A DNA stretch of 64,000 nt from positions 1 to 64,000 of the forward strand of contig CAZERC010000002.1 of assembly GCA_964515395.1 (NCBI GenBank), given 5' to 3'. The DNA is from UBA1876 sp964515395 (lineage in GTDB: Bacteria > Synergistota > Synergistia > Synergistales > Thermovirgaceae). Shown piece after piece: positions 17,176-25,861 of this stretch. Both the position numbers and the translations under genes were made by a program. Position 1 is the first letter of the stretch. Every line of letters starts with the position of its first letter. The notes beneath the pieces are model-generated. The model was not told the DNA's origin, ran no database searches, and saw only the letters and a list, made by a program, of their open reading frames with translations.

Positions 17176-17870
17176 TGGAGATCCGGATCGCGGGAGTCAC
17201 CAAACAATTTTATCCGGATATCGTCGCCCTGCGCGATGTTTACCTCACCATCCCCCAGGGCGATTTCGTCTATCTCGTGGGGCCGACAGGCTCGGGAAAG
17301 ACGACGCTCATGCGCCTGATCACCCGGGAGCTTGTCCCGACAAAGGGACAGATTACCGTGGGCGAGTGCAACCTGCGCTCACTGGGTTCTCTTGACCTCG
17401 CCTATTACAGGCGGGACATCGGAGTGGTCTTCCAGGATTTTCGACTGATAGAAAACATGACCGTTTACGAAAACGTCGCCTTCGTGCAGGAAGCCATCGG
17501 TATGCCGAAAAGCCTGATACATGACCGGACGGGGGAAATTCTTGATCGTCTGGGACTGTGGAGAAGACGACAGCTGTATCCGGAACAGCTCTCCGGAGGG
17601 GAACAGCAGCGCGTGGCGATTGCCAGGGCCATGGTCAACTGCCCGGGTATCCTGCTGGCCGATGAACCCACAGGGAACCTCGACCTGACGACGGCGGAAG
17701 ACATTATGAGCATACTTCTCTCCATCAATGCGTCAGGAACGACAGTCCTGGTGGCAACCCACAACCAATACATCGTTGACGAGTTTCGGCAGCGTGTCGT
17801 CGGAATTCGTCGGGGACGCGTGATCAGGGACGAACGGAAAGGCAGGTATGAGCCGGATGGCGATCTTTAG
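17175..17870 (+). CDS. ftsE: Cell division ATP-binding protein FtsE
   Basis: FtsE is the ATPase half of the FtsEX complex, which controls septal peptidoglycan hydrolases. The 231-residue protein has Walker A GPTGSGKTT, the ABC signature LSGGEQQRVAIARA and Walker B ILLADEPTG. AGGAGG ends five bases before the ATG at 17175; the in-frame ATG at 17172 would leave only two bases of spacing. It overlaps ftsX by 23 bases. Confidence 0.96.
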   Translation: MEIRIAGVTKQFYPDIVALRDVYLTIPQGDFVYLVGPTGSGKTTLMRLITRELVPTKGQITVGECNLRSLGSLDLAYYRRDIGVVFQDFRLIENMTVYENVAFVQEAIGMPKSLIHDRTGEILDRLGLWRRRQLYPEQLSGGEQQRVAIARAMVNCPGILLADEPTGNLDLTTAEDIMSILLSINASGTTVLVATHNQYIVDEFRQRVVGIRRGRVIRDERKGRYEPDGDL

Positions 17871-18744
17871 ATATGTCCTCCGCGACACCTGGCGTCTTCT
17901 TGCCCGTAACCTCGGTTTGAGCGTCTTGACGTTTATTACCGCGGTAGCCGTATTTTACCTTGTGGGTGCGAGCGTCCTTTTCGTCATGAACACGAGAGCG
18001 ATGATTGCCGGAGTAGAAAGCAACCTGCTCGTGCAGGCTTATGTAAAGAGCGAAGAAGGCGTACTCCAGACTGTGGCGGAAAAGATGTCGGCCATGGATT
18101 GCGTAGCCTCTGTGGAAACCATTACCCCCGAAGAGGCTCTGGAAAAGCTCAAGGCCAGGCTTGGAAACCAGGCTGATGCCGTCACGTTGCTGGGGGAAAA
18201 CCCCCTTCCGTCCAGTGTCCAGGTCCAGGTCAAAAAGGCGGAGTTCGCCACCGTGGTTGCACGGGAGCTGATCGCCATGCCGGAAGTCGATGACGTTGTC
18301 TACTCAGGAGAACTGGCCGAGCGGCTTCAGAAAATTTCTTCTTTCGTTTCACGATTGTCTCTGATTATCCTGGTCATTTCCATCACGGCGGCTTCGCTGG
18401 TCCTTTTCAACACCATCCGGATCAGTGTGTTTGCCCGGAAAGAAGAGATTGAAACCATGCTTCTCGTGGGAGCTACACCTGCATTCGTCGCCTTCCCCTT
18501 CGTACTTCAGGGAGTGGTGCTTGGCGTGCTTGGGGCGTTCTTTGCCAGCGGTATTCTCTACTTTTCATATGGCTACGCCATAAATGCCCTCGCCCGTTCG
18601 TTGCCCTTTTTGTCGCTTATCCAGAATCCGGAATTACTCCTGCGGCTCGGTATCGTTCTTGTGGGCGGCGGGGTTACAATTGGATGGATATGCAGCTGGC
18701 TGGCCGTATCGAAATTTATCAGGGCGGCAACACGGCCCCATTGA
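17848..18744 (+). CDS. ftsX: Cell division membrane protein FtsX
   Basis: This 298-residue inner-membrane protein has the FtsX layout. One transmembrane helix (about residues 22-48) precedes an extracytoplasmic domain of roughly 120 residues. Three helices form the FtsX/MacB-type C-terminal bundle, with FARKEEIETMLLVGAT between them. FtsX relays FtsE ATP hydrolysis to a periplasmic hydrolase activator. The next gene encodes an EnvC-like protein, the expected partner. Confidence 0.95.
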   Translation: MSRMAIFRYVLRDTWRLLARNLGLSVLTFITAVAVFYLVGASVLFVMNTRAMIAGVESNLLVQAYVKSEEGVLQTVAEKMSAMDCVASVETITPEEALEKLKARLGNQADAVTLLGENPLPSSVQVQVKKAEFATVVARELIAMPEVDDVVYSGELAERLQKISSFVSRLSLIILVISITAASLVLFNTIRISVFARKEEIETMLLVGATPAFVAFPFVLQGVVLGVLGAFFASGILYFSYGYAINALARSLPFLSLIQNPELLLRLGIVLVGGGVTIGWICSWLAVSKFIRAATRPH

Positions 18745-18762
18745 CGTGACGAGGTGACGAGG

Positions 18763-19971
18763 ATGTCCACATCGGTGAAAACGCGAAGATGGAAACAATT
18801 ATTCACTGGAATACTTGCCCTGGCCTGGATTGCGGTACTGCCCGGGTTCTGTCCGGCAGAGGCGGCATCCATATCCCAGATTGAGGGAACCATCAAAAAT
18901 GAAGAAAAACGTCTGGAAACGATCAAGCGTCAGATAGACTATCACCAGCGGCAAGTGGTACAGACGAAAAAAAAGGAAAAATCGATTCTCAATGACCTTT
19001 CACAGATCAACCAGAATATTACCCTGCTTGAACAGCAGATTCGCCTGCTGACACTGAAAGAGCAACAAACCCAGCTTCGTATCGAGGAAACCGTCGAGAA
19101 GATCGCCAGGACGGAACAAAAGATCCAGCGGACAAAGGGTGCACTGGGTGACAGGATTGTAGCGATATACAAATATGGAGATGTGGCCAACTTCAATCTG
19201 CTTTTTTCCGCGGCAAACGCACATGAGGCCATGTCCAACTCCTATCTGTTGTCGAAAATCGCCAGACAGGATCAGCGGATTATCGGTGAGCTTGCCGAGT
19301 CGGCACGACAGCTGGAGGCAGCCAAGGCGGAACTGGAGCAACAAAAGCGCGCACTCCAGCAGCAGCGCGCCGACCTTGAAACCAGGAAAAAATCACTCAA
19401 GAGTGCCGAAAGAAAGAGGGAAAGCATGCTTGACACCCTGGCGGAGCGGAAAGAGGCTCATGCCAGGGCCATGCGTGAACTCCAACAGGCCGAAAAGGAA
19501 CTGCAGGGAAAAATCAAGCAGCTTCTGGCAAAAAAACGGCAACTTGCAGCGTCGAGAAACACCAGGGTGTTGACCTATAGCGGAGGCAAGCTCAGCTGGC
19601 CCGTCAAGGGAAATATTACGAGCACCTTCGGCATGAGGGTCCACCCGACGTTCAAGACGAAAACGATGCACACGGGGATCGATATCGACGCAAGACAGGG
19701 TGATCCGGTCAGGGCTGCGGAGTCGGGCGAAGTGCTGTACGCCGGGTGGTTGCGAGGCTACGGGCAAATCGTCATTATTGACCACGGAAGTGACCTGACG
19801 ACTGTCTATGCGCATCTCTCAAGGATCGGTGTCCAGGAGGGGCAAAGCGTAAAGGCGGGCCAGCAGATAGGAAATGTGGGCCAGACCGGCGTCGCTTCAG
19901 GATCTCATTTGCATTTCGAGGTCAGGGTGAATGGAGAATCCCGGGACCCGATGAGGTACCTGGGCCGCTGA
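18763..19971 (+). CDS. EnvC-like murein hydrolase activator (coiled coil plus M23 domain)
   Basis: The 402-residue exported protein has a signal peptide ending near EAAS (about residue 32). A long coiled coil of heptads rich in Gln, Glu and Lys spans about residues 35-260. A C-terminal LytM/M23 domain starts around residue 280. The metal-site motifs are complete (HTGIDIDA, and SHLHFEVRVNG near the end), so unlike E. coli EnvC it may be a hydrolase itself. It follows ftsEX, whose ATPase cycle would gate it. ATG 18763 has GAGGTGA five bases upstream; an in-frame GTG at 18754 is the alternative. Confidence 0.9.
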   Translation: MSTSVKTRRWKQLFTGILALAWIAVLPGFCPAEAASISQIEGTIKNEEKRLETIKRQIDYHQRQVVQTKKKEKSILNDLSQINQNITLLEQQIRLLTLKEQQTQLRIEETVEKIARTEQKIQRTKGALGDRIVAIYKYGDVANFNLLFSAANAHEAMSNSYLLSKIARQDQRIIGELAESARQLEAAKAELEQQKRALQQQRADLETRKKSLKSAERKRESMLDTLAERKEAHARAMRELQQAEKELQGKIKQLLAKKRQLAASRNTRVLTYSGGKLSWPVKGNITSTFGMRVHPTFKTKTMHTGIDIDARQGDPVRAAESGEVLYAGWLRGYGQIVIIDHGSDLTTVYAHLSRIGVQEGQSVKAGQQIGNVGQTGVASGSHLHFEVRVNGESRDPMRYLGR

Positions 19972-20001
19972 AAAAAGTGGTGAAGGGATGGAGACAGAGG
20001 A

Positions 20002-21177
20002 ATGTCACGACGCTTTAGAGATATATTGCTCGGTATCCTGATAGGCTCGCTGATCGCCGGCGGCATCTTTTCCGCCCGGGCGAGTGAAGAATATGACCTT
20101 TCGCGGATAGTTCCCTTCGCGGCTTCCGATTTGTGGCTCATCAAGCAGGCGCGGACGATCGTGGAGACCTATCATGTAGAAGGCTCGGAAAATGTCAGGG
20201 AAAAGGATCTGCTCTACGGTGCCATACACGGGATGGTGAAGGCCTGGAACGATCCCTATACACGTTTTGTGGATCCCGAGCAGCTGGAGGAAGAGGAAAT
20301 CGAAATGGAAGGGGAATACGGCGGTCTCGGCATTTACATCAGTCAGAGAGACGGCCGCACGCTCGTCGTGAGCCCCATTGAGGGAACTCCTGCCGACCGG
20401 GTAGGACTGAAGCCCGGGGATGAGATCGTCAAGATCGAAGAAGAAGTCATCCTCGGGTGGGACCAGAACAAGGTGGTTGACAACCTCCGGGGCAAGCCGG
20501 GGACTGAAGTGACCATCTGGATCAGGCGCGAAGGCGAGAACCAGCTTCTCGAGTTCGATATCAGGCGTGAACAGATCCAGATACACACTGTGCGTCACGA
20601 AATGATAGGCGATACTGGATATCTCAGGATCTCCCAGTTCAATCAGAAAACAAGACGGGAGTTCCTCGAAGCCCTCAGGGATGTAAAAGCCAAGGGCGCC
20701 AAGGACCTTGTCCTCGATTTGCGGAACAATCCGGGCGGTCTCCTGAACGTCTGCGTGGAAATAGCAGACATGTTCCTTGACGAAGGTGTCATCGTCAGCA
20801 CCAAGGGGCGGTTCGAGCGGGCCAACGAGGTTTTGTACGCGACATCCGGCACAGTTGCTGAACTTCCCATTGCCGTACTTATCAACGAGGGAAGCGCCAG
20901 TGCTTCTGAAATTCTTGCCGGTGCCCTCAAAGACCACGAAAAGGCGGTACTTCTCGGAAAGAAGACCTTCGGGAAGGGATCTGTCCAGACTCTTTTCAAC
21001 CTTCCAGATTCCTCCGGCGTTTTCGTCACCATCGCCAAATATTACACGCCGGAAGGAAAGGTAATAGACAAGATAGGTCTCGAACCGCACATCGAGGTCG
21101 AAGGTGAATTCGGCAAAGCACATGACGAGGACGCACAACTGCAACGGGCCCTTCAAGAACTCCGGGGGGCACGGTGA
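20002..21177 (+). CDS. S41 C-terminal processing peptidase (Ctp-like)
   Basis: This 391-residue periplasmic serine protease begins with a signal-anchor (residues 8-28). A helical N-domain, a PDZ domain (about residues 95-180, GEYGGLGIYI...GLKPGDEIVKIE) and the S41 catalytic core follow. The catalytic serine is in EGSASASEILAGAL and the lysine in GKKTFGKGSVQ. Ctp enzymes trim envelope proteins and hydrolases. Its place after ftsEX and the EnvC-like gene suggests control of cell-wall cleavage. It is probably co-transcribed with its neighbours. Confidence 0.93.
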   Translation: MSRRFRDILLGILIGSLIAGGIFSARASEEYDLSRIVPFAASDLWLIKQARTIVETYHVEGSENVREKDLLYGAIHGMVKAWNDPYTRFVDPEQLEEEEIEMEGEYGGLGIYISQRDGRTLVVSPIEGTPADRVGLKPGDEIVKIEEEVILGWDQNKVVDNLRGKPGTEVTIWIRREGENQLLEFDIRREQIQIHTVRHEMIGDTGYLRISQFNQKTRREFLEALRDVKAKGAKDLVLDLRNNPGGLLNVCVEIADMFLDEGVIVSTKGRFERANEVLYATSGTVAELPIAVLINEGSASASEILAGALKDHEKAVLLGKKTFGKGSVQTLFNLPDSSGVFVTIAKYYTPEGKVIDKIGLEPHIEVEGEFGKAHDEDAQLQRALQELRGAR

Positions 21178-21193
21178 GGATATCGAAAAGGGC

Positions 21194-21991
21194 ATGACTG
21201 AAAGAAAGAAGTTTTTCAGTCAAGCCTTACCTGTTATTTTTGTCGTCTGGCTTGTCATCTTTTTATTGTCCGGTTTCCCGAAGGAAAATCCGGCGGAAGC
21301 GGAATCGCGGAAAATACCTATAGCAATTCTTATCGATGATTTCGGGTATTCCCGGGAGGCGGCGCGGACTCTCTCAAGTCTTTCCATGCCCGTTACGTGG
21401 GCGATAATTCCCTACAAGTCCTATAGCCTGTGGACGGCTGACCTGGCGCGAGAAAAGGGCATACCCTTTTTAACCCATCTTCCCATGCAGGCGGAGATGG
21501 ATCCACAAAATGGTCCGTATCTTGTTGGCGTGGGTATGCCTCGCGAGCAGATACGTCAGGTTGTCAGAAATGCCATCTGGTCCCTTCCTGGGACCGCCGG
21601 TCTCAACAACCACAGGGGATCGAAAGCGACGTCCGATCCGGTGGTAATGAATGCCGTTGTCGATGAGGTCGAAGCGGAAGGCCTTTTGCTGGTGGACAGC
21701 AGGACCAGCTCGAAGTCGGTTGCTTACCAGGTTGCGAAAAACCGGGGGATCCCGGCGGGGAGAAACAGGATATTTTTGGACCACCAGGCGAATGCCGAAT
21801 ACATGTGGAGCCGCTTTTACGAACTCAGAAACATGGCAAGAAGGCATGGGGGCGCCATCGGCATATGTCACGCAAGACCTGAAACGATCCCTTTCCTGTT
21901 TGCCCTGTACGAATCGGCTCCTCCTGATGTACAATTTGTCACCGTGCCGGAGTACCTTTCGAGGATTTTACACGGCAATGAGGAGGAATAG
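21194..21991 (+). CDS. Divergent polysaccharide deacetylase family protein
   Basis: The 265-residue protein has a signal peptide or anchor (about residues 9-35) and a domain of the YibQ-type divergent polysaccharide deacetylase family. The pattern IAILIDDFGYS, then WAIIPY and LTHLPMQAEM, then GLNNHRGSKAT and GICHARPETI, keeps the NodB-like fold and likely metal ligands. It may remove acyl groups from envelope glycans. The ATG at 21194 gives a normal signal peptide, though its ribosome site is weak. The gene starts 16 bases after the protease gene. Nothing more specific can be said about the substrate. Confidence 0.88.
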   Translation: MTERKKFFSQALPVIFVVWLVIFLLSGFPKENPAEAESRKIPIAILIDDFGYSREAARTLSSLSMPVTWAIIPYKSYSLWTADLAREKGIPFLTHLPMQAEMDPQNGPYLVGVGMPREQIRQVVRNAIWSLPGTAGLNNHRGSKATSDPVVMNAVVDEVEAEGLLLVDSRTSSKSVAYQVAKNRGIPAGRNRIFLDHQANAEYMWSRFYELRNMARRHGGAIGICHARPETIPFLFALYESAPPDVQFVTVPEYLSRILHGNEEE

Positions 21992-21994
21992 CGA

Positions 21995-23281
21995 ATGAAA
22001 GGCAAAGTCGAGGCGATCATTGGAACCCAGTGGGGAGACGAGGGAAAAGGACGTGTCGTGGACGCCGTCGCCTCACGAGTGGACGTGGTCGCCCGTTACC
22101 AGGGTGGCGCCAACGCCGGGCATACAGTCATGGCGGAAGGCGAGACCTATATTTTCCACCTGTTGCCTTCGGGAATGCTCTATCCCGGGAAAACCTGCGT
22201 CATCGGAAACGGCGTGGTCATCGATCCGCAACAACTGATAGACGAACTCGAGGAACTGCAGGACAAAGGCAAGGACAGGGCACGACTTGTGATAAGCGAG
22301 AGCGCTCATGTCGTCATGCCCTATCACAAGGTCCTTGACGGCATGGAGGAACGGTTCCGCGGAACAGGCAGGAGGATTGGCACCACACGAAGGGGAATCG
22401 GCCCCTGCTACATGGACAAGGTGAGCAGACGCGGCATCCGCATGGAGGACCTGCTCGAACCTGACGTCCTCAGGGAAAAGCTGACTTTCAACCTGGAGTA
22501 CAACAATCTTCTTCTGACACGCATTTACGAGGAATCTCCTCTTTCTTTCGGTGAGATATATGATGAAGCCCTTGCATGGGGCGAGCGGCTCGCACCTTAC
22601 ATCGGAGACGGCTCGCTGGTGATCCACAAGGCGCTCGAGGCAGGTGACACGGTTCTGCTCGAAGGAGCCCAGGGAACATTGCTCGATATCGATCACGGGA
22701 CCTATCCCTTTGTCACGAGTTCCAACGCCGTCGGTGGTGGAGGTTGCACGGGGGCGGGGATCGGACCTGTGCGGATTTCCCGCATGACAGGTGTGACGAA
22801 GGCCTATTGCACCCGTGTCGGTTCAGGACCTTTCCCGACGGAAGCGGAAGAAGAGGTGGCCACCCGTCTGAGAGACCGAGGCGGTGAATACGGAGCGACC
22901 ACGGGACGCCCCAGAAGGTGTGGCTGGCTTGACCTGGTTGCCCTGAAACACGCCGTGCGAGTGAATGGTCTCACAGGGATCGCCCTGACCAAACTGGATG
23001 TGCTTTCGGGCGAAAAGGATCTTCCTGTGTGTGTCGCCTATTCCCATGAAGGACGAAGGGATGAAGATTTCAGGGGAGGCTATTCCTACCTCGAGAACGT
23101 AAAACCCGTTTTTCAGAAGCTTGCAGGTTGGCAGGAAGATATCAGCGGGTGTGATACATGGGAATCTCTTCCAGAAGAGGCGAGAAAATACATTACCTTC
23201 ATCGAGGAACAAACGGGTGTTCCTGTCGTATTCATAGGTGTGGGCGCAAAACGGGAGCAGATGATAAGACGGGGCCTTTAG
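21995..23281 (+). CDS. purA: Adenylosuccinate synthetase
   Basis: PurA joins IMP and aspartate with GTP to form adenylosuccinate, the first committed step to AMP. The 428-residue protein starts with the GTP-binding GTQWGDEGKG. It keeps GANAGHTV, RRGIGPCYMDK, GAQGTLLDIDHGTYPFVTSS and TTGRPRRCGW. AGGAGG is eight bases before ATG 21995. It is the last gene of the long plus-strand run and is followed by a strong terminator. Confidence 0.97.
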   Translation: MKGKVEAIIGTQWGDEGKGRVVDAVASRVDVVARYQGGANAGHTVMAEGETYIFHLLPSGMLYPGKTCVIGNGVVIDPQQLIDELEELQDKGKDRARLVISESAHVVMPYHKVLDGMEERFRGTGRRIGTTRRGIGPCYMDKVSRRGIRMEDLLEPDVLREKLTFNLEYNNLLLTRIYEESPLSFGEIYDEALAWGERLAPYIGDGSLVIHKALEAGDTVLLEGAQGTLLDIDHGTYPFVTSSNAVGGGGCTGAGIGPVRISRMTGVTKAYCTRVGSGPFPTEAEEEVATRLRDRGGEYGATTGRPRRCGWLDLVALKHAVRVNGLTGIALTKLDVLSGEKDLPVCVAYSHEGRRDEDFRGGYSYLENVKPVFQKLAGWQEDISGCDTWESLPEEARKYITFIEEQTGVPVVFIGVGAKREQMIRRGL

Positions 23282-23321
23282 GTTTTCGGGACAGGAAAAT
23301 GTGAGGAAACGGTAAGAATAA

Positions 23322-23350
23322 AAAAGGACGGGTTTCCCACCCGTCCTTTT
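23322..23350. terminator. Bidirectional terminator between purA and tRNA-Val
   Basis: A 12-bp stem (23322-23333 with 23339-23350) with A and T flanks ends purA transcription on the plus strand and tRNA-Val transcription on the minus strand. Confidence 0.85.
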
Positions 23351-23356
23351 GTTCTC

Positions 23357-23431
23357 TGGTGGGCGACACAGGTTTCGAACCTGTGACCTCTTCCGTGTGA
23401 GGGAAGCGCTCTTCCGCTGAGCTAGTCGCCC
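23357..23431 (-). tRNA. tRNA-Val (CAC)
   Basis: The minus strand folds with acceptor GGGCGAC/GTCGCCC, D arm GCTCAGCGGAAGAGC, anticodon stem CTTCC/GGAAG and loop CTCACAC, giving anticodon CAC. CCA is encoded (23357-23359). Confidence 0.95.
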
Positions 23432-23441
23432 TTGCCCGGAC

Positions 23442-23470
23442 ATTATATATGGCCTTTTCGGACATTGCAA
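23442..23470 (-). promoter_or_regulatory. Sigma70 promoter of tRNA-Val
   Basis: On the minus strand TTGCAA (23465-23470) and TATAAT (23442-23447) are 17 bases apart, immediately upstream of the tRNA. Confidence 0.8.
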
Positions 23471-23497
23471 GGCTTCGGAATCCGTGCTCAGGCGGTG

Positions 23498-23533
23498 TGA
23501 AAAAACCGGAGGCAGCCCGGCTCCCTCCGGTTT
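23498..23533 (-). terminator. Intrinsic terminator after the zinc-ribbon gene
   Basis: AAACCGGAGG (23503-23512) pairs with CCTCCGGTTT (23524-23533). On the minus strand the stem is followed by a T run, ending the unit that includes the zinc-ribbon gene. Confidence 0.8.
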
Positions 23534-23565
23534 CCGTGAATCCCATTCTTCGAAAGACTTTTTCG

Positions 23566-23736
23566 CTATTTTATCTTGGGTACGTTGAAACTCTTTGCTC
23601 CCCAGGATTTTCCCTTCAGCGGTTCACCTTCCACCAGTTCAACAAAACGGTTCAGGCATTTCGGGCACTTGAGGCCCGGGGCGACATCTTCCACCTTGAA
23701 GACGTGACTACAGTGGAGACATCGATATGTCCGCAT
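23566..23736 (-). CDS. Small zinc-ribbon protein
   Basis: This 56-residue protein is a single zinc ribbon with knuckles YRCLHCSHVF and LKCPKCLNRF and a short basic tail. Proteins of this size and pattern are often called rubredoxin-like or FmdB-like regulatory ribbons, but the role here is unknown. The ATG at 23736 is fixed by AGGAGG nine bases upstream. A longer reading to 23868 would start without a ribosome site. A terminator follows. Confidence 0.75.
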   Translation of the reverse strand: MRTYRCLHCSHVFKVEDVAPGLKCPKCLNRFVELVEGEPLKGKSWGAKSFNVPKIK

Positions 23737-23836
23737 CCAAGAACACCTCCTGATACGTATCGTCGACTTTGAAAACCCGTGTTCAATTATAGTCCTTTCC
23801 TGCGGAAATGCCAGTTTTACGGGACGAACGAAGGCG

Positions 23837-24544
23837 CTACAGGAAGAGCATGCCGAAAACTGCGGCAAAAACGAGACCGGGAAGCATGTTGATGACCTTG
23901 ATCTGTTGAATTTCGAGAATATTGAGCCCGATGCCGAGAATCATGAGGCCTCCGGCGGCCGTAATTTCGTTGATTACCGTTTCGGTCAGTACAGTTGTCA
24001 ACTGGGATGCGAGAAGAGTCAGGCTTCCCTGGTAGAGAAACAGCGGAATTGCCGAGAACAGGACGCCGGGTCCGAAGGAAGCGGCAAGTGGTATCGCGGA
24101 GACTCCATCCATGAGTGATTTCGTCAAAAGAAGATTCGGGAATCCGCCAAGCCCCTCCTCGAGGGCCCCCAAAACGGCGATGCTCCCCACACAGTAGAGA
24201 AGGACGGCGGTGACGAACCCCTCAGTAAAGCGGTCTCCCGATGTTTTCATTCGAGTCTTGATGTAACCGGAAAGTCCTCTGATGCCTCCGTCGATGTTCA
24301 CAAGTTCTCCGGTAACTGCCCCGAGGACGATGCTGAAGATGAGGATCAGGATGCTTTGGGAACGGAAGGCCATCTGGGTCCCCAAAAACAGGCAGAAGAG
24401 TCCGAATGCCTGAAAGGTGATTTTTGTGAGCCGACGCGGTAACCGTTTATGAATGGCGATTCCAAGAAGGGACCCCACTATGATGGCAAGGGCATTGGCC
24501 AGGGTCCCGAAGACGGGAATGTTATGAATGATTTCCTGGGTCAT
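23837..24544 (-). CDS. DUF554 family membrane protein
   Basis: The 235-residue inner-membrane protein has six or seven hydrophobic segments. Family features include GTLANALAIIVGSLLGI near the start and TKSLMDGVSAIPLAASFG in the middle. DUF554 proteins are possible transporters; no substrate is established from sequence. ATG 24544 is chosen because GGAG lies 7 bases upstream, whereas the ATG at 24562 has none. It lies downstream of the ArsG/ArsF-like pair on the same strand, separated by 91 bases containing a short GC-rich hairpin. Confidence 0.85.
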   Translation of the reverse strand: MTQEIIHNIPVFGTLANALAIIVGSLLGIAIHKRLPRRLTKITFQAFGLFCLFLGTQMAFRSQSILILIFSIVLGAVTGELVNIDGGIRGLSGYIKTRMKTSGDRFTEGFVTAVLLYCVGSIAVLGALEEGLGGFPNLLLTKSLMDGVSAIPLAASFGPGVLFSAIPLFLYQGSLTLLASQLTTVLTETVINEITAAGGLMILGIGLNILEIQQIKVINMLPGLVFAAVFGMLFL

Positions 24545-24635
24545 ATCGTCACTCCGCAACATGTGATAGGCGCCCCGAAGGGCGCCGGCAGGCGTCCATT
24601 ATACACGACTACCATGAAGGAGTAAGTAGGGGGTA

Positions 24636-25316
24636 TTAAAAAATTTTGAACGTATAGATAAGGGTAAAGTACATGCCTGTTCCAAGAAGGACAAGCCCCG
24701 TTATGGCCCGGATTTTCCCCTGTATGGCGTACAGCGATGCTGCAGAGCTTGAAAGGGCGGTAATGCCCAGGGAGAGTGAAACAGCGAGAATGCTCACGGG
24801 AAGGGCTGTGCCTATGCCGAAGAGTGCGGGCAGGACAAGGGGAGATCCTTCCCTGGCTGCAAGTGGTATCAGGCCTCCGAAAAAAAGAGCCGCAGAAACA
24901 GGACACAGCGCGAGGGCGAAAATGATGCCCATGAGGAAAGCGCCGCCGGGCCCACTGAAAAGTGCCGTGGATCTGAGACGCCTGGTGAAGGAAAAGGGAG
25001 GAAGCTCGAGCAGGTCAAGGACAAAGACGCCGACAACCAGGAGGATCGGCCCAAGGAACATATTCATGTGGCGCTGCAGGGCCATGGAAACGGAGGGAAT
25101 GGCCATAATGCCGTTGACGATGAGCGCTCCCAGGGCCGAAAAGGTGACCATTCGTCCCAAGGCGTAGGCTGTCCCGGAGGCGAGTACTGAACGGTTATTG
25201 CCACAATCCTTTTCGATAAATGAAAAGGCGGCGATGTTGGAGGCCAGCGGACATGGGCTGACGGAAGCCAGGATGCCTATCCAGAGCGCTGACAGGGATG
25301 AAAGAAGAAAGCTCAT
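24636..25316 (-). CDS. CcdA/ArsG-like membrane permease
   Basis: The 226-residue protein has six hydrophobic segments and the CcdA/DsbD-type motifs SVSPCPLASN in the first helix and ALCPVSAALFFG in the fourth, each with a membrane cysteine. This pattern matches the family named after ArsG, an efflux permease for trivalent aromatic arsenicals. CcdA-like proteins generally pass electrons or thiol-reactive cargo across the membrane. Its start overlaps the ArsF-like gene stop (ATGA at 25316), so the two proteins are made together. The actual substrate here is not known; the copper genes on the other side suggest a thiophilic metal or disulfide role. Confidence 0.78.
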   Translation of the reverse strand: MSFLLSSLSALWIGILASVSPCPLASNIAAFSFIEKDCGNNRSVLASGTAYALGRMVTFSALGALIVNGIMAIPSVSMALQRHMNMFLGPILLVVGVFVLDLLELPPFSFTRRLRSTALFSGPGGAFLMGIIFALALCPVSAALFFGGLIPLAAREGSPLVLPALFGIGTALPVSILAVSLSLGITALSSSAASLYAIQGKIRAITGLVLLGTGMYFTLIYTFKIF

Positions 25317-25801
25317 GATTGACATCCTTTCGCAAATTGCAGGATCTGGTCTTTTATAAAATCCGCAAGGCGATTCCGGTCGGAAGCCATGTCCCAGACC
25401 TGGTCCAGGCGTTTCCACCTCTCGGGGTCACGACGATCGGCAAGGACGACTGTTGTCGTGTAAAGTCCGTAATCGAGGATGTATTCCTCGTTTCCTGGTT
25501 CTTCCACGTTGATTTCGGTCCAGTGGATTTCCGGCATCGGGCCTTCGAAATCCCCTTCCTGGAGCTTGTTGATGACTTCTGTGGTTTCCTCTTTTATGAT
25601 GTCACAAGTGGGGCATTCGGCAGTGCCGTAGAAAAAGAATATCTCGATGGAGCAGTTTTGATCCGGTTGATTCTTTTCCGTTTCCTGTCCGGCCGTTACA
25701 GTGCCGACGTGTCCTCCGTGCATGTCCCAAACGTCCCTGGCGGCGATGAAAAAACCGGCGGCGGCGAAAAGTAGAAGGACGATACCGATCAGTCGTTTCA
25801 T
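25313..25801 (-). CDS. ArsF-like thioredoxin-fold envelope protein
   Basis: The 162-residue protein has an N-terminal signal anchor (residues 1-21) and a thioredoxin-like domain with FFFYGTAECPTCDIIK, placing a CxxC at about residues 63 and 66. A further cysteine is near the C-terminus. It matches the family named for ArsF, reported as part of an aromatic arsenical resistance set with ArsE and ArsG. Here only F and G are seen. The ATG at 25801 follows GGGAGAG. It diverges from copA, with both promoters sharing one inverted repeat. A role in thiol/disulfide or metal homeostasis in the envelope is inferred. Confidence 0.75.
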   Translation of the reverse strand: MKRLIGIVLLLFAAAGFFIAARDVWDMHGGHVGTVTAGQETEKNQPDQNCSIEIFFFYGTAECPTCDIIKEETTEVINKLQEGDFEGPMPEIHWTEINVEEPGNEEYILDYGLYTTTVVLADRRDPERWKRLDQVWDMASDRNRLADFIKDQILQFAKGCQS

Positions 25802-25831
25802 GGAATCTCTCCCGCATGCTGTCCGTTTTGT

Positions 25832-25861
25832 TTGAGGAACATACCATACATGGTATATAAT
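25832..25861 (+). promoter_or_regulatory. copA promoter
   Basis: TTGAGG (25832-25837) and TATAAT (25856-25861) are 18 bases apart. The spacer contains the inverted repeat described separately. The copA ATG is at 25914. Confidence 0.65.

Noticed and set aside
24569..24586. GGCGCCC/GGGCGCC hairpin as terminator of the ArsG-like gene
   Set aside because: There is no T run on the minus strand after the stem, so it was not listed as a terminator.
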